In this document: piece after piece, positions 1-6,593 of the stretch
Position numbering within the stretch: position 1 is the stretch's first letter
How the letters are laid out: every line of letters begins with the position of its first letter
NCBI GenBank assembly: GCA_031258035.1
Contig: JAIRNL010000040.1
Span: 1-9,244 of the forward strand
From: Azoarcus sp.
Lineage (GTDB): Bacteria > Pseudomonadota > Gammaproteobacteria > Burkholderiales > Rhodocyclaceae
DNA length: 9,244 bases
Direction of reading: 5' to 3'
Notes under the pieces: model-generated
Seen by the model: the letters and a program-made list of their open reading frames with translations, nothing else
Told to the model about the DNA's origin: nothing
The model's database searches: none
Translations under genes and position numbers: made by a program

Positions 1-16
1 TGCCTGCCGATTGGCT

Positions 17-22
17 TACAAT
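17..22 (+). promoter_or_regulatory. Candidate -10 box upstream of rfaE2
   Basis: TACAAT matches the sigma70 consensus TATAAT at 5 of 6 positions. The matching -35 box would fall left of the window, so it cannot be checked. If real, transcription would start near position 29-31. That is after the first possible ATG at 21 and favours the ATG at 48 as the rfaE2 start. This is inference from one hexamer. Confidence 0.3.
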
Positions 23-47
23 GCACTCACCCATAGATGACCATGCC

Positions 48-551
48 ATGTCCCGTACCCGTCCGCCTTTCGAGTCCAAATTCTGCTCCCCGCGCGAGTT
101 CGCCGCGCGCGTCGCCCGGCTGCCCCGCCCATTGGTGTTCACCAACGGCTGTTTCGACATCCTCCATCGCGGCCATGTCACTTACCTCGCGCGCGCGCGC
201 GCCCTGGGCGCCGCATTGGTGGTGGCGGTCAACAGCGATGACTCGGTGCGCCGGCTTGGTAAAAGCGCCGACCGCCCCCTGAACCCGCTCGAAGACCGCC
301 TCGCGGTCATTGCGGCGCTGGAGAGCGTCGACCTCGTCACCTGGTTCGGGGAAGACACGCCGCTCTCCCGCATCGTCGATGCCCGGCCCGACGTGCTGGT
401 CAAAGGCGGCGACTGGCCGGTGGATGCCATCGTCGGCGCGCCCGAAGTGCGCGCCTGGGGCGGCAGCGTGCATTCGATCCCGTTCGAGGTCGAACGCTCC
501 ACCTCCGCGCTCGTCGAGCGCATCCGCGCCGCGAATGGCCCCCGCGCATGA
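48..551 (+). CDS. rfaE2: D-glycero-beta-D-manno-heptose 1-phosphate adenylyltransferase
   Basis: Transfers AMP from ATP to heptose 1-phosphate, giving ADP-heptose, a cytoplasmic precursor of the LPS inner core. From the ATG at 48 it is 167 residues, the size of a stand-alone cytidylyltransferase-like domain. Seen: TNGCFDILHRGH near residues 32-43, with the HxGH nucleotide-binding motif as HRGH; VNSDDSVRRLG near 61-71; VKGGDW near 118-123; and the C-terminal RSTSALVERI motif near 150-159. There is no ribokinase-like kinase domain, so this is the split form (RfaE2/HldC), not bifunctional HldE; the kinase must be encoded elsewhere. An in-frame ATG at 21 would add nine residues, and the frame stays open to the window edge. 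I prefer 48 because a -10-like TACAAT spans 17-22 and from memory family members start shortly before the FESK segment. The stop overlaps the recQ start (ATGA). The product is near certain, the start less so. Confidence 0.93.
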   Translation: MSRTRPPFESKFCSPREFAARVARLPRPLVFTNGCFDILHRGHVTYLARARALGAALVVAVNSDDSVRRLGKSADRPLNPLEDRLAVIAALESVDLVTWFGEDTPLSRIVDARPDVLVKGGDWPVDAIVGAPEVRAWGGSVHSIPFEVERSTSALVERIRAANGPRA

Positions 552-2389
552 ACCGCGGCGCCCGCGACCTCCTGGCTCACGTTTTCGGCTACGACGCCTT
601 TCGCGGCGAGCAACAGACGATCATCGAGCACGTCGTCGGCGGCGGCGACGCCCTCGTGCTGATGCCCACCGGCGGCGGCAAATCGCTGTGCTACCAGATT
701 CCGGCCTTGATGCGGCCGGGCACGGCCATCGTGGTCTCGCCGCTCATCGCGCTGATGCACGACCAGGTGAGCGCGCTCAAGGAAGCGGGCGTGGCGGCGG
801 ATTACCTCAATTCCAGCCTCGACCTGGACGCCGCGCGCGCCACCGAGCGCGCGCTCCACGAAGGTCGGCTCGACCTGCTCTACGTCGCCCCCGAGCGCCT
901 GATGACGCCACGGTTTCTCGACCGGCTCGATCACCTGCGCGACACCGGGAAACTCGCCCTGTTCGCCATCGACGAAGCGCATTGCGTCTCGCAATGGGGG
1001 CACGATTTCCGCCCCGAATACCTGCAACTGTCGATCCTGCCCGAACGCTATCCGGCAATCCCGCGCATCGCGCTCACCGCCACGGCCGACCGCCAGACCC
1101 GCGATGAAATCGTGCAACGCCTGCATCTGGGCACGGCGCGGCGCTTCATCTCCAGCTTCGACCGCCCCAATATCCGCTACACCATCGTGGAGAAAAACGA
1201 CCCGCGTCGTCAGTTGCTTCATTTCATCCGCGACGAAATCCACCCCTTGTCCTCGCGCGCGGCGGGCATCGTCTATTGCCTCTCGCGGCGCAAGGTCGAA
1301 GAAACCGCCGCATGGCTGCAAGAGCAGGGCATCGCCGCCCTGCCCTATCACGCCGGACTGCCCGGCGACATCCGCGCCGCGCACCAGAACCGCTTCCTGC
1401 GCGAAGACGGCCTCGTGATGGTGGCGACGATCGCTTTCGGGATGGGCATCGACAAGCCAGATGTGCGTTTCGTCGCCCACCTCGACCTGCCGCGCTCGAT
1501 CGAAGGCTATTACCAGGAAACGGGCCGCGCCGGCCGCGACGGCCTGCCGGCGCGGGCCTGGATGACATGGAGCGCGCAGGACGTGGTCAGCCAGCGACGC
1601 ATGATCGACGCGGGCGACGGCATGGACGACCACGATTACGAAACTTACCGCAGGCTCGCCCGTAACAGGCTGGATGCCCTGGTCGGCCTGGCCGAAACCA
1701 CCGCCTGTCGCCGCCAGCACCTGCTCGCCTATTTCGGCGAGGAAGCCGCCCCCTGCGGCAACTGCGACAACTGCCTCGCCCCGCCCCAGACCTGGAACGC
1801 CACCGAGGCCGCGCGCAAGGCCCTGTCCTGCGTTTATCGCACCGGCCAGCGTTTCGGGGCCGGGCATCTGATCAATGTGTTGCGCGGCGAACTCACCGAC
1901 AAGGTGCGGGATCGCGGCCACGAGCGTCTTTCCACTTTCGGCATCGGCAGCGATCTCGACGAAAAACGCTGGCGCATGGTGTTCCGCCAACTCATCGCGC
2001 ATGAGTTCGTCAGCGTCGACCATGAGCGTTACAACGCGCTGGCGCTCACCGAGGCCGCCCGCCCCCTGTTGCGCGGCGAAGCCGATCTCCTGATCCGGCT
2101 GCCACCCGAGCAGGTCCGTAAATCCAGAACCCGCCACAAGACAACGGCCTCCGGCATCCCCGGCGGCGTGCCGACCGCCCTATTCGACCGCTTGCGCGCC
2201 TGGCGCGCCAGCACCGCGCAAACGCGCAATGTGCCGGCCTATGTTATCCTCCATGACGCCACCCTGCGCGACATCGCCATCGTCCGGCCAGGCACGCCCG
2301 ACGACCTGCGCCAGATCTCGGGTATCGGCGACCACAAGCTCGAAGCCTACGGCAAGGAAATACTGGAAATCGTGGCGGCGGACGGATAG
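548..2389 (+). CDS. recQ: ATP-dependent DNA helicase RecQ
   Basis: A 3'-5' superfamily 2 DNA helicase acting in recombination and stalled-fork repair in the cytoplasm. It is 613 residues, close to E. coli RecQ. Domains in order: helicase core with Walker A (PTGGGKS, 40-46), DEAH box (142-145) followed by the aromatic-rich loop AHCVSQWGHDFRPEY, motif III TATA (177-180), SF2 C-terminal lobe with YHAGL (267-271), and the motif V/VI region (FGMGIDKPDVR at 297-307, then QETGRAGRDG). A zinc-binding site follows, with C387, C403, C406 and C409, then the RQC winged helix (about 415-520). A C-terminal HRDC domain lies at about 545-612, including NVPAYVILHDATL. All key residues are present, so it should be active. 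The ATG overlaps the rfaE2 stop by 4 bp, suggesting translational coupling within one transcript. It converges on the TPR gene with an 11-bp gap. Confidence 0.98.
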   Translation: MNRGARDLLAHVFGYDAFRGEQQTIIEHVVGGGDALVLMPTGGGKSLCYQIPALMRPGTAIVVSPLIALMHDQVSALKEAGVAADYLNSSLDLDAARATERALHEGRLDLLYVAPERLMTPRFLDRLDHLRDTGKLALFAIDEAHCVSQWGHDFRPEYLQLSILPERYPAIPRIALTATADRQTRDEIVQRLHLGTARRFISSFDRPNIRYTIVEKNDPRRQLLHFIRDEIHPLSSRAAGIVYCLSRRKVEETAAWLQEQGIAALPYHAGLPGDIRAAHQNRFLREDGLVMVATIAFGMGIDKPDVRFVAHLDLPRSIEGYYQETGRAGRDGLPARAWMTWSAQDVVSQRRMIDAGDGMDDHDYETYRRLARNRLDALVGLAETTACRRQHLLAYFGEEAAPCGNCDNCLAPPQTWNATEAARKALSCVYRTGQRFGAGHLINVLRGELTDKVRDRGHERLSTFGIGSDLDEKRWRMVFRQLIAHEFVSVDHERYNALALTEAARPLLRGEADLLIRLPPEQVRKSRTRHKTTASGIPGGVPTALFDRLRAWRASTAQTRNVPAYVILHDATLRDIAIVRPGTPDDLRQISGIGDHKLEAYGKEILEIVAADG

Positions 2390-2400
2390 CGGGCGATGGC

Positions 2401-3900
2401 CTACCCCATGAATTCCGCCAGCCAGACACTGAAAGGCTGGGGATTCCCGATCTGCCGGTAGGCGTTTTCCATGTTTTTCTTGAACAGCTTCGTCCGTGGG
2501 TTGTTCTCGCCGAACCGGCTCTGGTATATCCGGTAGGCATTGAGGTATTCGGACAATGCCCGGCTGTAATCCTTCTGGCGGTAATACGCCATGGCGACGT
2601 TGTTATAGGCCGTGACCGTGGCGGGATGATCCGCGCCCAGCACTTTTTCGTTGATCGCCAAGGCTTTCCGGGCCCATTCCACCGCTTTTGCGTGGTCACG
2701 TTGCCTGGAGTATACCCAGGCGATGTTGGTGTAGGTCGCGGCTGTATCGGGATGATCCTCGCCCACCGATTTCACGAGGATCGCCACCGCCTGCCGCAGG
2801 TAATCCAGCGCCTTCCTGTTGTTACCCTGCTTGGCATATACCACGGCAAGGTTGTTGTACGTCGTGGCCGCGCCGGGATTCTGCCCGCCCGCGGTCTTCT
2901 GGTTGGCCGACAAGGCTTTTTCGTACCATGAAATGGCCTTGCCGTAGTTACCCTGGCTGTCATGCACCTCGGCGATCCCGTTGTAGGTCGCCACCGTGGT
3001 GGGATGCTGCCTGCCCAGTATTTTTTCCTCGATCGCCAGCGCCTTCTCGTAAGAAGCCAGCGCGTTGCCGTGATCGCCCTGCTTGAAATACGCCACACCC
3101 GCATTGTGGTAAGCCAGGGCCATTTCGGGGTTCGTCCCGCCGAGATTCTCCTCCCGAACCGCCAGGGCCTTGTTGCGCCATTCCCGCGCCTGGTTGTATT
3201 CGCCCATGTGCTCGTGCACCGTGGCAATGCCATCGTAGGTCATGAGCGTCTTGGGATGCCTGGCGCCCAGATCCTTTTCACGAATGGCCAGGGTCTTGGC
3301 ATACCACTCCAGCGCCTTGCCGTACTTGCCCTGGCGATCGTACAGGGCAGCGATATCGTTACAGGTTTGCGCCATGTCGGCATCCCTGGTCTTTTCACGA
3401 ATCGCCAGCGCCTTCCAATGCCAGGCCAGAGCCTTTTCATACGCGCCCTGCCCACTCAGCGCGGAGCCGAGGTTGTTGTAAATCGCGGCGACATCGACAT
3501 CCTTCTCGCCACTGAGCTTTCCGGCGATATCGGCGGCCTGCGAAAAAGCCTCGCGCGCCCGGTCATATCGCCCCATATTCATATAGACAACACCAAGCTC
3601 ATTTTTATAAACGGCAATACATCTATGTTGCGGCCCATGGATCCTGGTCAGTTCCGAAAGCACATTCTGGTACCGTCTCAGCGCAAAGGCATAGCTTCCC
3701 CGTTCGGTATCCTTCTTCGCATTGCGCGTTTCCTCGGCAAGCTGCGCGACTTTTCCGTTCTCCGCCTCGCTCCTGGCTTCAAGGCAGCCCGTCATGGTGA
3801 CGCCGCTGGCGCGGGCAGGCTGTTGTCCGCCAACAAGGAAAAGGCCCGCCAGGAACAGGCCCACCGCGAGCAAACGCGGAACATTTCTGGCGATGAGCAT
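2401..3900 (-). CDS. Exported tetratricopeptide-repeat protein (kinesin light chain-like TPRs)
   Basis: A 499-residue protein of unknown specific function. The N-terminus is a typical Sec signal peptide: basic MLIARNVPR, a hydrophobic LLAVGLFLAGLFLVGG core, and a likely ARA|S cleavage site after residue 31. No lipobox cysteine is seen, so it is probably periplasmic or secreted. The rest is mostly about nine TPR units with conserved tyrosine anchors near residues 98, 141, 222, 264, 306, 348, 390 and 432 (cysteine at 180 in the third). From the third unit on, spacing is exactly 42 residues, with an LGxxHP-type linker typical of TPR_10/TPR_12 (kinesin light chain-like) repeats. No catalytic domain is visible, so a protein-binding scaffold role is inferred. 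I chose the ATG at 3900 over the in-frame ATG at 3915 because GGAAGGGG sits 5 nt upstream of it. It lies 48 bp downstream of gloA on the same strand. G+C is locally low (about 48% over 3541-3660), which hints at separate origin. Confidence 0.88.
   Translation of the reverse strand: MLIARNVPRLLAVGLFLAGLFLVGGQQPARASGVTMTGCLEARSEAENGKVAQLAEETRNAKKDTERGSYAFALRRYQNVLSELTRIHGPQHRCIAVYKNELGVVYMNMGRYDRAREAFSQAADIAGKLSGEKDVDVAAIYNNLGSALSGQGAYEKALAWHWKALAIREKTRDADMAQTCNDIAALYDRQGKYGKALEWYAKTLAIREKDLGARHPKTLMTYDGIATVHEHMGEYNQAREWRNKALAVREENLGGTNPEMALAYHNAGVAYFKQGDHGNALASYEKALAIEEKILGRQHPTTVATYNGIAEVHDSQGNYGKAISWYEKALSANQKTAGGQNPGAATTYNNLAVVYAKQGNNRKALDYLRQAVAILVKSVGEDHPDTAATYTNIAWVYSRQRDHAKAVEWARKALAINEKVLGADHPATVTAYNNVAMAYYRQKDYSRALSEYLNAYRIYQSRFGENNPRTKLFKKNMENAYRQIGNPQPFSVWLAEFMG
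2503..3621 (-). repeat. Tandem TPR-coding repeats, mostly 126-bp period
   Basis: Protein-level tandem repeats within the exported TPR gene. Six successive spacings (third to ninth unit) are exactly 42 codons; the first two differ (43 and 39). Each unit has an A helix of the type xYNNLAxVYxxQGxY, a B helix of the type xKALxWYxKALAI, and a linker such as LGARHP, LGGTNP, LGRQHP or LGADHP. The linkers use either HP or NP before the next unit. The second unit lacks the long linker, which explains its shorter spacing. The repeats have diverged in sequence, so this is an old array rather than a recent DNA expansion. Confidence 0.8.
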
Positions 3901-3905
3901 GTCGT

Positions 3906-3913
3906 CCCCTTCC
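3906..3913 (-). promoter_or_regulatory. Ribosome binding site of the TPR gene
   Basis: On the minus strand GGAAGGGG lies 5 nt before the ATG at 3900. It is the best purine-rich site in front of any gene in the window and decides the start: the ATG at 3915 lies upstream of it and has no comparable site of its own. Confidence 0.7.
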
Positions 3914-3948
3914 ATGAAATTGCCGGGCCCATGAAAAACGGGATGATT

Positions 3949-4353
3949 CTAGCTTATTTCACGTTGCGGCGTCCCGCTCTCGATCAATTCTATTTTGTAC
4001 CCGTCCGGATCTTCGACGAACGCGATGACCGTGCTGCCATGTTTCATCGGCCCCGCCTCGCGCACAACCTTGCCGCCGCGGGCACGGATTTCGTCACAGG
4101 CTTTCCTGGCGTCCTCGACTTCGAGCGCGACATGGCCATAGGCCGTGCCCAATTCGTAATGGTCTACGCCCCAGTTGCAGGTGAGTTCGAGCACGCTCCC
4201 GTCGTCCTCGTCCTGGTAGCCGACGAAAGCGAGGGTGAATTTACCATCGGGGTAATCCTGCCGCCGCAGCAGGCGCATGCCGAGCACATCGGTATAGAAG
4301 GCAAGCGCGCGATCGAGATCGCCGACGCGCAACATGGTGTGGAGCATTCTCAC
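3949..4353 (-). CDS. gloA: Lactoylglutathione lyase (glyoxalase I)
   Basis: Isomerises the hemithioacetal of methylglyoxal and glutathione to S-D-lactoylglutathione, the first step of cytoplasmic methylglyoxal detoxification. It is 134 residues, the size of the short bacterial GlxI class. Metal ligands are at the same numbers as in E. coli GloA: H5, E56, H74 and E122, within MLHTMLRVGDLDRAL, SVLELTCNWGVD, GTAYGHVALEV and DPDGYKIELIE. This fits the Ni/Co-type enzyme. The start is GTG at 4353, not the ATG two codons later: GTG gives the MRxLHTMLRV start known from E. coli GloA and is spaced 7 nt from AGGA, whereas the ATG would be 13 nt away. It lies 10 bp after the EI24-type gene and upstream of the TPR gene on the same strand. 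No glutathione-related or GloB gene is nearby, so the gene appears to be a passenger in the ffh operon. Confidence 0.97.
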   Translation of the reverse strand: MRMLHTMLRVGDLDRALAFYTDVLGMRLLRRQDYPDGKFTLAFVGYQDEDDGSVLELTCNWGVDHYELGTAYGHVALEVEDARKACDEIRARGGKVVREAGPMKHGSTVIAFVEDPDGYKIELIESGTPQREIS

Positions 4354-4360
4354 GGGGCGT

Positions 4361-4366
4361 TCCTCA
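4361..4366 (-). promoter_or_regulatory. Ribosome binding site of gloA overlapping upstream stop codon
   Basis: On the minus strand TGAGGA contains both the TGA stop of the EI24-type gene and the AGGA Shine-Dalgarno of gloA, 7 nt before the GTG start. Ribosomes ending the upstream gene sit directly on the initiation site, so coupled translation is likely. Confidence 0.65.
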
Positions 4367-5149
4367 TGATGGCGATGAAGTTGCGGTATCCCGGGCCGAT
4401 ACGCCGGGTTCGGGGGTTGGGATGCTCGCGCCGCGTTCGCGGCGCAGGGTTTCGAGCAGGAAATGCACGAAGGCGAGACCGGAGAGCGCCGGGGCGACGA
4501 TGTTCAGCACCGGCACGTAGGCAAGCAGCGCAGTACCGCCGCCGAGCAATAGCAGCGGGGGGCGCAGTTCCTGGCGCAGGCGGGTGAGTTCGTCGCGGTC
4601 GGCGTGGCGCATCAGGGCGTCGTAGCTGAAGATGCGCTGGTTGAGCCACCCGGTGGCGAGCAGCGGCGCAACCAGCGCCACGCCGGGAACCAGCCAGAGC
4701 GGCAGCGAGACGATGATGATGATCGAGAACCACAGGAGCGCCACGAGGGTGTTGACGATGCTGCCCATATTGGTGCCGCCGCGGCGCTGTTCAAGATCGG
4801 CGTAATCGCGCTGCGCGACGCGATCGAGCATCATCGGCAAGGCCACCAGCGCGACGAGCGCCGCCGAGGTCACATAAAAGAGCGGCACAAAGGAAAACGC
4901 CACCGCGATCTTGACCAGAAGGAGCACGATGCCCGCCATCAGCGCCGAGGCGCTGACCTGCTCGCCGATGCCCCATCCCAGCCCTTCGATCCATTGCACG
5001 ATAGTGCCGACCAGCGCCGACCACGACAATACCGCCACGATCATCCACAGCAATGCGGAAACGATGCCCGGCCAGATCAGATGACCGAAAACATCGAGCC
5101 GCAACAGGCTGCGCAGCGAGCGGCCGAGCGCAATGAAAATGCCTCGCAT
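4364..5149 (-). CDS. EI24-domain (CysZ-like) integral membrane protein
   Basis: A 261-residue multipass inner membrane protein. Hydrophobic segments lie at about residues 24-46, 66-104 (long enough for two passes or a hairpin), 132-165 and 198-232, with a polar tail after 236. The overall pattern, with PLWLVPGVALVAPLLATGWLNQRIF in two parts at about 150-174 and YVPVLNIVAPALSGLAFVHF at 211-230, resembles the EI24/CysZ family. CysZ is a sulfate permease, but many proteobacterial EI24 proteins have no proven substrate, so I give no symbol. It sits between ffh (11-bp gap) and gloA (10-bp gap) on one strand, and no cys genes are nearby to support sulfate transport. The ATG at 5149 has GAGGG upstream, partly made from the ffh stop codon. 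The family call rests on motif recall rather than a profile search. Confidence 0.85.
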   Translation of the reverse strand: MRGIFIALGRSLRSLLRLDVFGHLIWPGIVSALLWMIVAVLSWSALVGTIVQWIEGLGWGIGEQVSASALMAGIVLLLVKIAVAFSFVPLFYVTSAALVALVALPMMLDRVAQRDYADLEQRRGGTNMGSIVNTLVALLWFSIIIIVSLPLWLVPGVALVAPLLATGWLNQRIFSYDALMRHADRDELTRLRQELRPPLLLLGGGTALLAYVPVLNIVAPALSGLAFVHFLLETLRRERGASIPTPEPGVSARDTATSSPS

Positions 5150-5157
5150 CGATCTCG

Positions 5158-5163
5158 CCCTCA
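5158..5163 (-). promoter_or_regulatory. Ribosome binding site of EI24-type gene overlapping ffh stop codon
   Basis: On the minus strand TGAGGG joins the ffh stop TGA to GGG, giving GAGGG 8 nt before the ATG at 5149. This has the same architecture as the next junction in the operon and suggests translational coupling. Confidence 0.55.
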
Positions 5164-6525
5164 GCGCACGCCGGGAATGCCGGACATCATGCCTTTCATG
5201 GTGCGCATCATCTTGCCGACGCCTCCCTTGGCAAACTGCTTCATGACTTTCTGCGCCTGCTCGAACTGATTGAGCAGGCGGTTGACTTCCTGCACCGACA
5301 CGCCCGCGCCGGCGGCGACGCGGCGTTTGCGGTTGGCCTTGAGAAGTTCGGGGCGGACGCGCTCCAGCGGCGTCATGGAATTGATGATGCCTTCGATGCG
5401 CGCGATGGCTTTTTCTTCGACGCCGCCATGCAACTGACCGGCGGCCTGGGCGAATTGCGCCGGCAGTTTGTCGAGCAGGGAGGCAATACCGCCCATCTTG
5501 CGCATCTGCCCGATCTGCGCCTTGAAGTCGTTCAAGTCGAACTTTTTGCCACTCTTGAGCTTTTGCGCGAATTGAACCGCCTTTTCCTCATCGACGCGGC
5601 GGCGCGCGTCTTCCACCAGGCCAAGGATATCGCCCATGCCGAGGATGCGGCTCGCCATGCGGTCGGGATGGAACGGTTCCAGCCCGGAGAGCTTTTCGCC
5701 GACGCCGGCGAATTTCAGCGGCTTGCCGGTGATGTGGCGCACCGACAGCGCCGCGCCGCCGCGGGCGTCGCCGTCGAGTTTCGTGAGCACCACGCCGGTG
5801 AGCGGCAGCGCCTCATTGAAAGCGCGCGCGGTATTGACCGCATCCTGGCCGAGCATGGCATCGACGACGAACAGGGTCTCGACCGGATTCAGCGCCGCGT
5901 GCAGGGCGCGGATTTCATCCATCATCGCCGCGTCGATCGCCAGCCGGCCGGCCGTGTCGACGAGCAGGACTTCGTGATGGTGCTTGCGCGCGAAATCGAG
6001 CGCGGCGAGCGCGATATCGACCGGGCGCTGGCCAGCGTCCGAGGGGAAAAAATCGGCCCCGGCCTGCGCCGCCACGGTCTTCAACTGCTCGATGGCCGCC
6101 GGGCGGTAAACGTCGACGGAAACCGCCAGCACCTTTTTTTTCTGGTCTTCGCGCAGCAGGCGGGCGAGCTTGCCGGTGGTGGTGGTCTTGCCCGCGCCCT
6201 GCAAACCCGCCATCAGCACCACCGCCGGGGGCTGGGCGGCAAGATTCAGCCCCTGGTGGGCGCCTCCCATCAGGGTACACAGTTCGTCATGCACGACGCC
6301 GACGAGCGCCTGTCCGGGCGTCAGCGAGCCGATGACTTCCTGGCCGAGCGCCTTTTCCTTCACCCTGGCGATGAATTCCTTGACCACGGGCAAGGCGACG
6401 TCGGCTTCGAGCAGCGCCATGCGCACTTCGCGCATCGCTTCCTGGATATTGTCCTCGGTGAGACGGGCCTGGCCACGCAGGGTCTTGACGACTTTCGAGA
6501 GGCGTTGAGTGAGATTGTCGAGCAT
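5161..6525 (-). CDS. ffh: Signal recognition particle protein Ffh (SRP54 GTPase)
   Basis: GTPase of the bacterial signal recognition particle. With 4.5S RNA it binds hydrophobic signal sequences on nascent chains and delivers ribosomes to FtsY at the inner membrane. It is 454 residues, a normal length. Domains: N domain (about 1-85), G domain with P-loop GLQGAGKTTT (107-116), DVYRPAAIEQL (138-148), DTAGR (190-194) and TKLDGDARGG (248-257), then the M domain (about 325-454). The M domain has the RNA-binding signature RVAAGAGVSVQEVNRLLNQF (402-421) and a methionine-rich end (KMMRTMKGMM). It is complete and should be functional. It is the first gene of a minus-strand cluster with the EI24 protein and gloA, and is divergent from the ypjD-like gene, a neighbour relationship also known in E. 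coli. The 4.5S RNA gene is not in the window. An A8 run in the codons for K129-K131 is noted separately. Confidence 0.99.
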   Translation of the reverse strand: MLDNLTQRLSKVVKTLRGQARLTEDNIQEAMREVRMALLEADVALPVVKEFIARVKEKALGQEVIGSLTPGQALVGVVHDELCTLMGGAHQGLNLAAQPPAVVLMAGLQGAGKTTTTGKLARLLREDQKKKVLAVSVDVYRPAAIEQLKTVAAQAGADFFPSDAGQRPVDIALAALDFARKHHHEVLLVDTAGRLAIDAAMMDEIRALHAALNPVETLFVVDAMLGQDAVNTARAFNEALPLTGVVLTKLDGDARGGAALSVRHITGKPLKFAGVGEKLSGLEPFHPDRMASRILGMGDILGLVEDARRRVDEEKAVQFAQKLKSGKKFDLNDFKAQIGQMRKMGGIASLLDKLPAQFAQAAGQLHGGVEEKAIARIEGIINSMTPLERVRPELLKANRKRRVAAGAGVSVQEVNRLLNQFEQAQKVMKQFAKGGVGKMMRTMKGMMSGIPGVR

Positions 6526-6593
6526 ATGAGAGATTCCGGGTCCGCCGTCGGGCGGATATGCGGGCTGAGGGATTAGGGTAAACTGACGCGCTT
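6526..6593. promoter_or_regulatory. Divergent promoter region between ffh and ypjD
   Basis: These 68 bp separate two divergent starts, so promoters for both directions probably lie here or within the flanking 5' ends. No strong sigma70 pair is visible. For ffh, TTTACC (6582-6577, minus strand) is a 4/6 match to a -35 box with only poor -10 candidates at 16-18 bp. For ypjD, TAAACT (6579-6584) is a 4/6 match to a -10 box without a good -35. The Shine-Dalgarno sequences are also weak. Confidence 0.4.
6541..6556. other. GC-rich hairpin in the ffh leader
   Basis: TCCGCC, loop GTCG, GGCGGA: a perfect 6-bp inverted repeat with a 4-nt loop, 15 bp upstream of the ffh start codon. No T-tract follows on either strand, so it does not look like an intrinsic terminator. 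It could fold in the 5' leader of the ffh mRNA or be an operator; the sequence alone does not decide. Confidence 0.5.

Noticed and set aside
182..2137. 651-codon open frame on the minus strand opposite rfaE2 and recQ
   Set aside because: It lies entirely antisense to two well-supported genes with intact motifs. Its translation is low-complexity and rich in A, G, D and V, with no recognisable domain, as expected for a shadow frame in high-G+C DNA.
3915..3949. Possible terminator or regulatory element between gloA and the TPR gene (GGGCCC and a T-run)
   Set aside because: GGGCCC is only a 6-bp palindrome with no loop, and the minus-strand T-run (GTTTTTC) precedes it rather than following it, so it does not form an intrinsic terminator.
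4347..4349. ATG at 4349-4347 as the gloA start
   Set aside because: The GTG two codons upstream matches the known MRxLHTMLRV N-terminus and has better Shine-Dalgarno spacing.
2962..4587. 541-codon open frame on the plus strand opposite the TPR gene and gloA
   Set aside because: Antisense to the TPR repeats and gloA, which carry clear protein signatures. The translation mirrors the repeat pattern of the opposite strand and has no motif of its own.
5428..6576. 382-codon open frame on the plus strand opposite ffh
   Set aside because: Antisense to Ffh, whose G and M domain motifs are all present. The codon pattern is that of a reverse-frame shadow.
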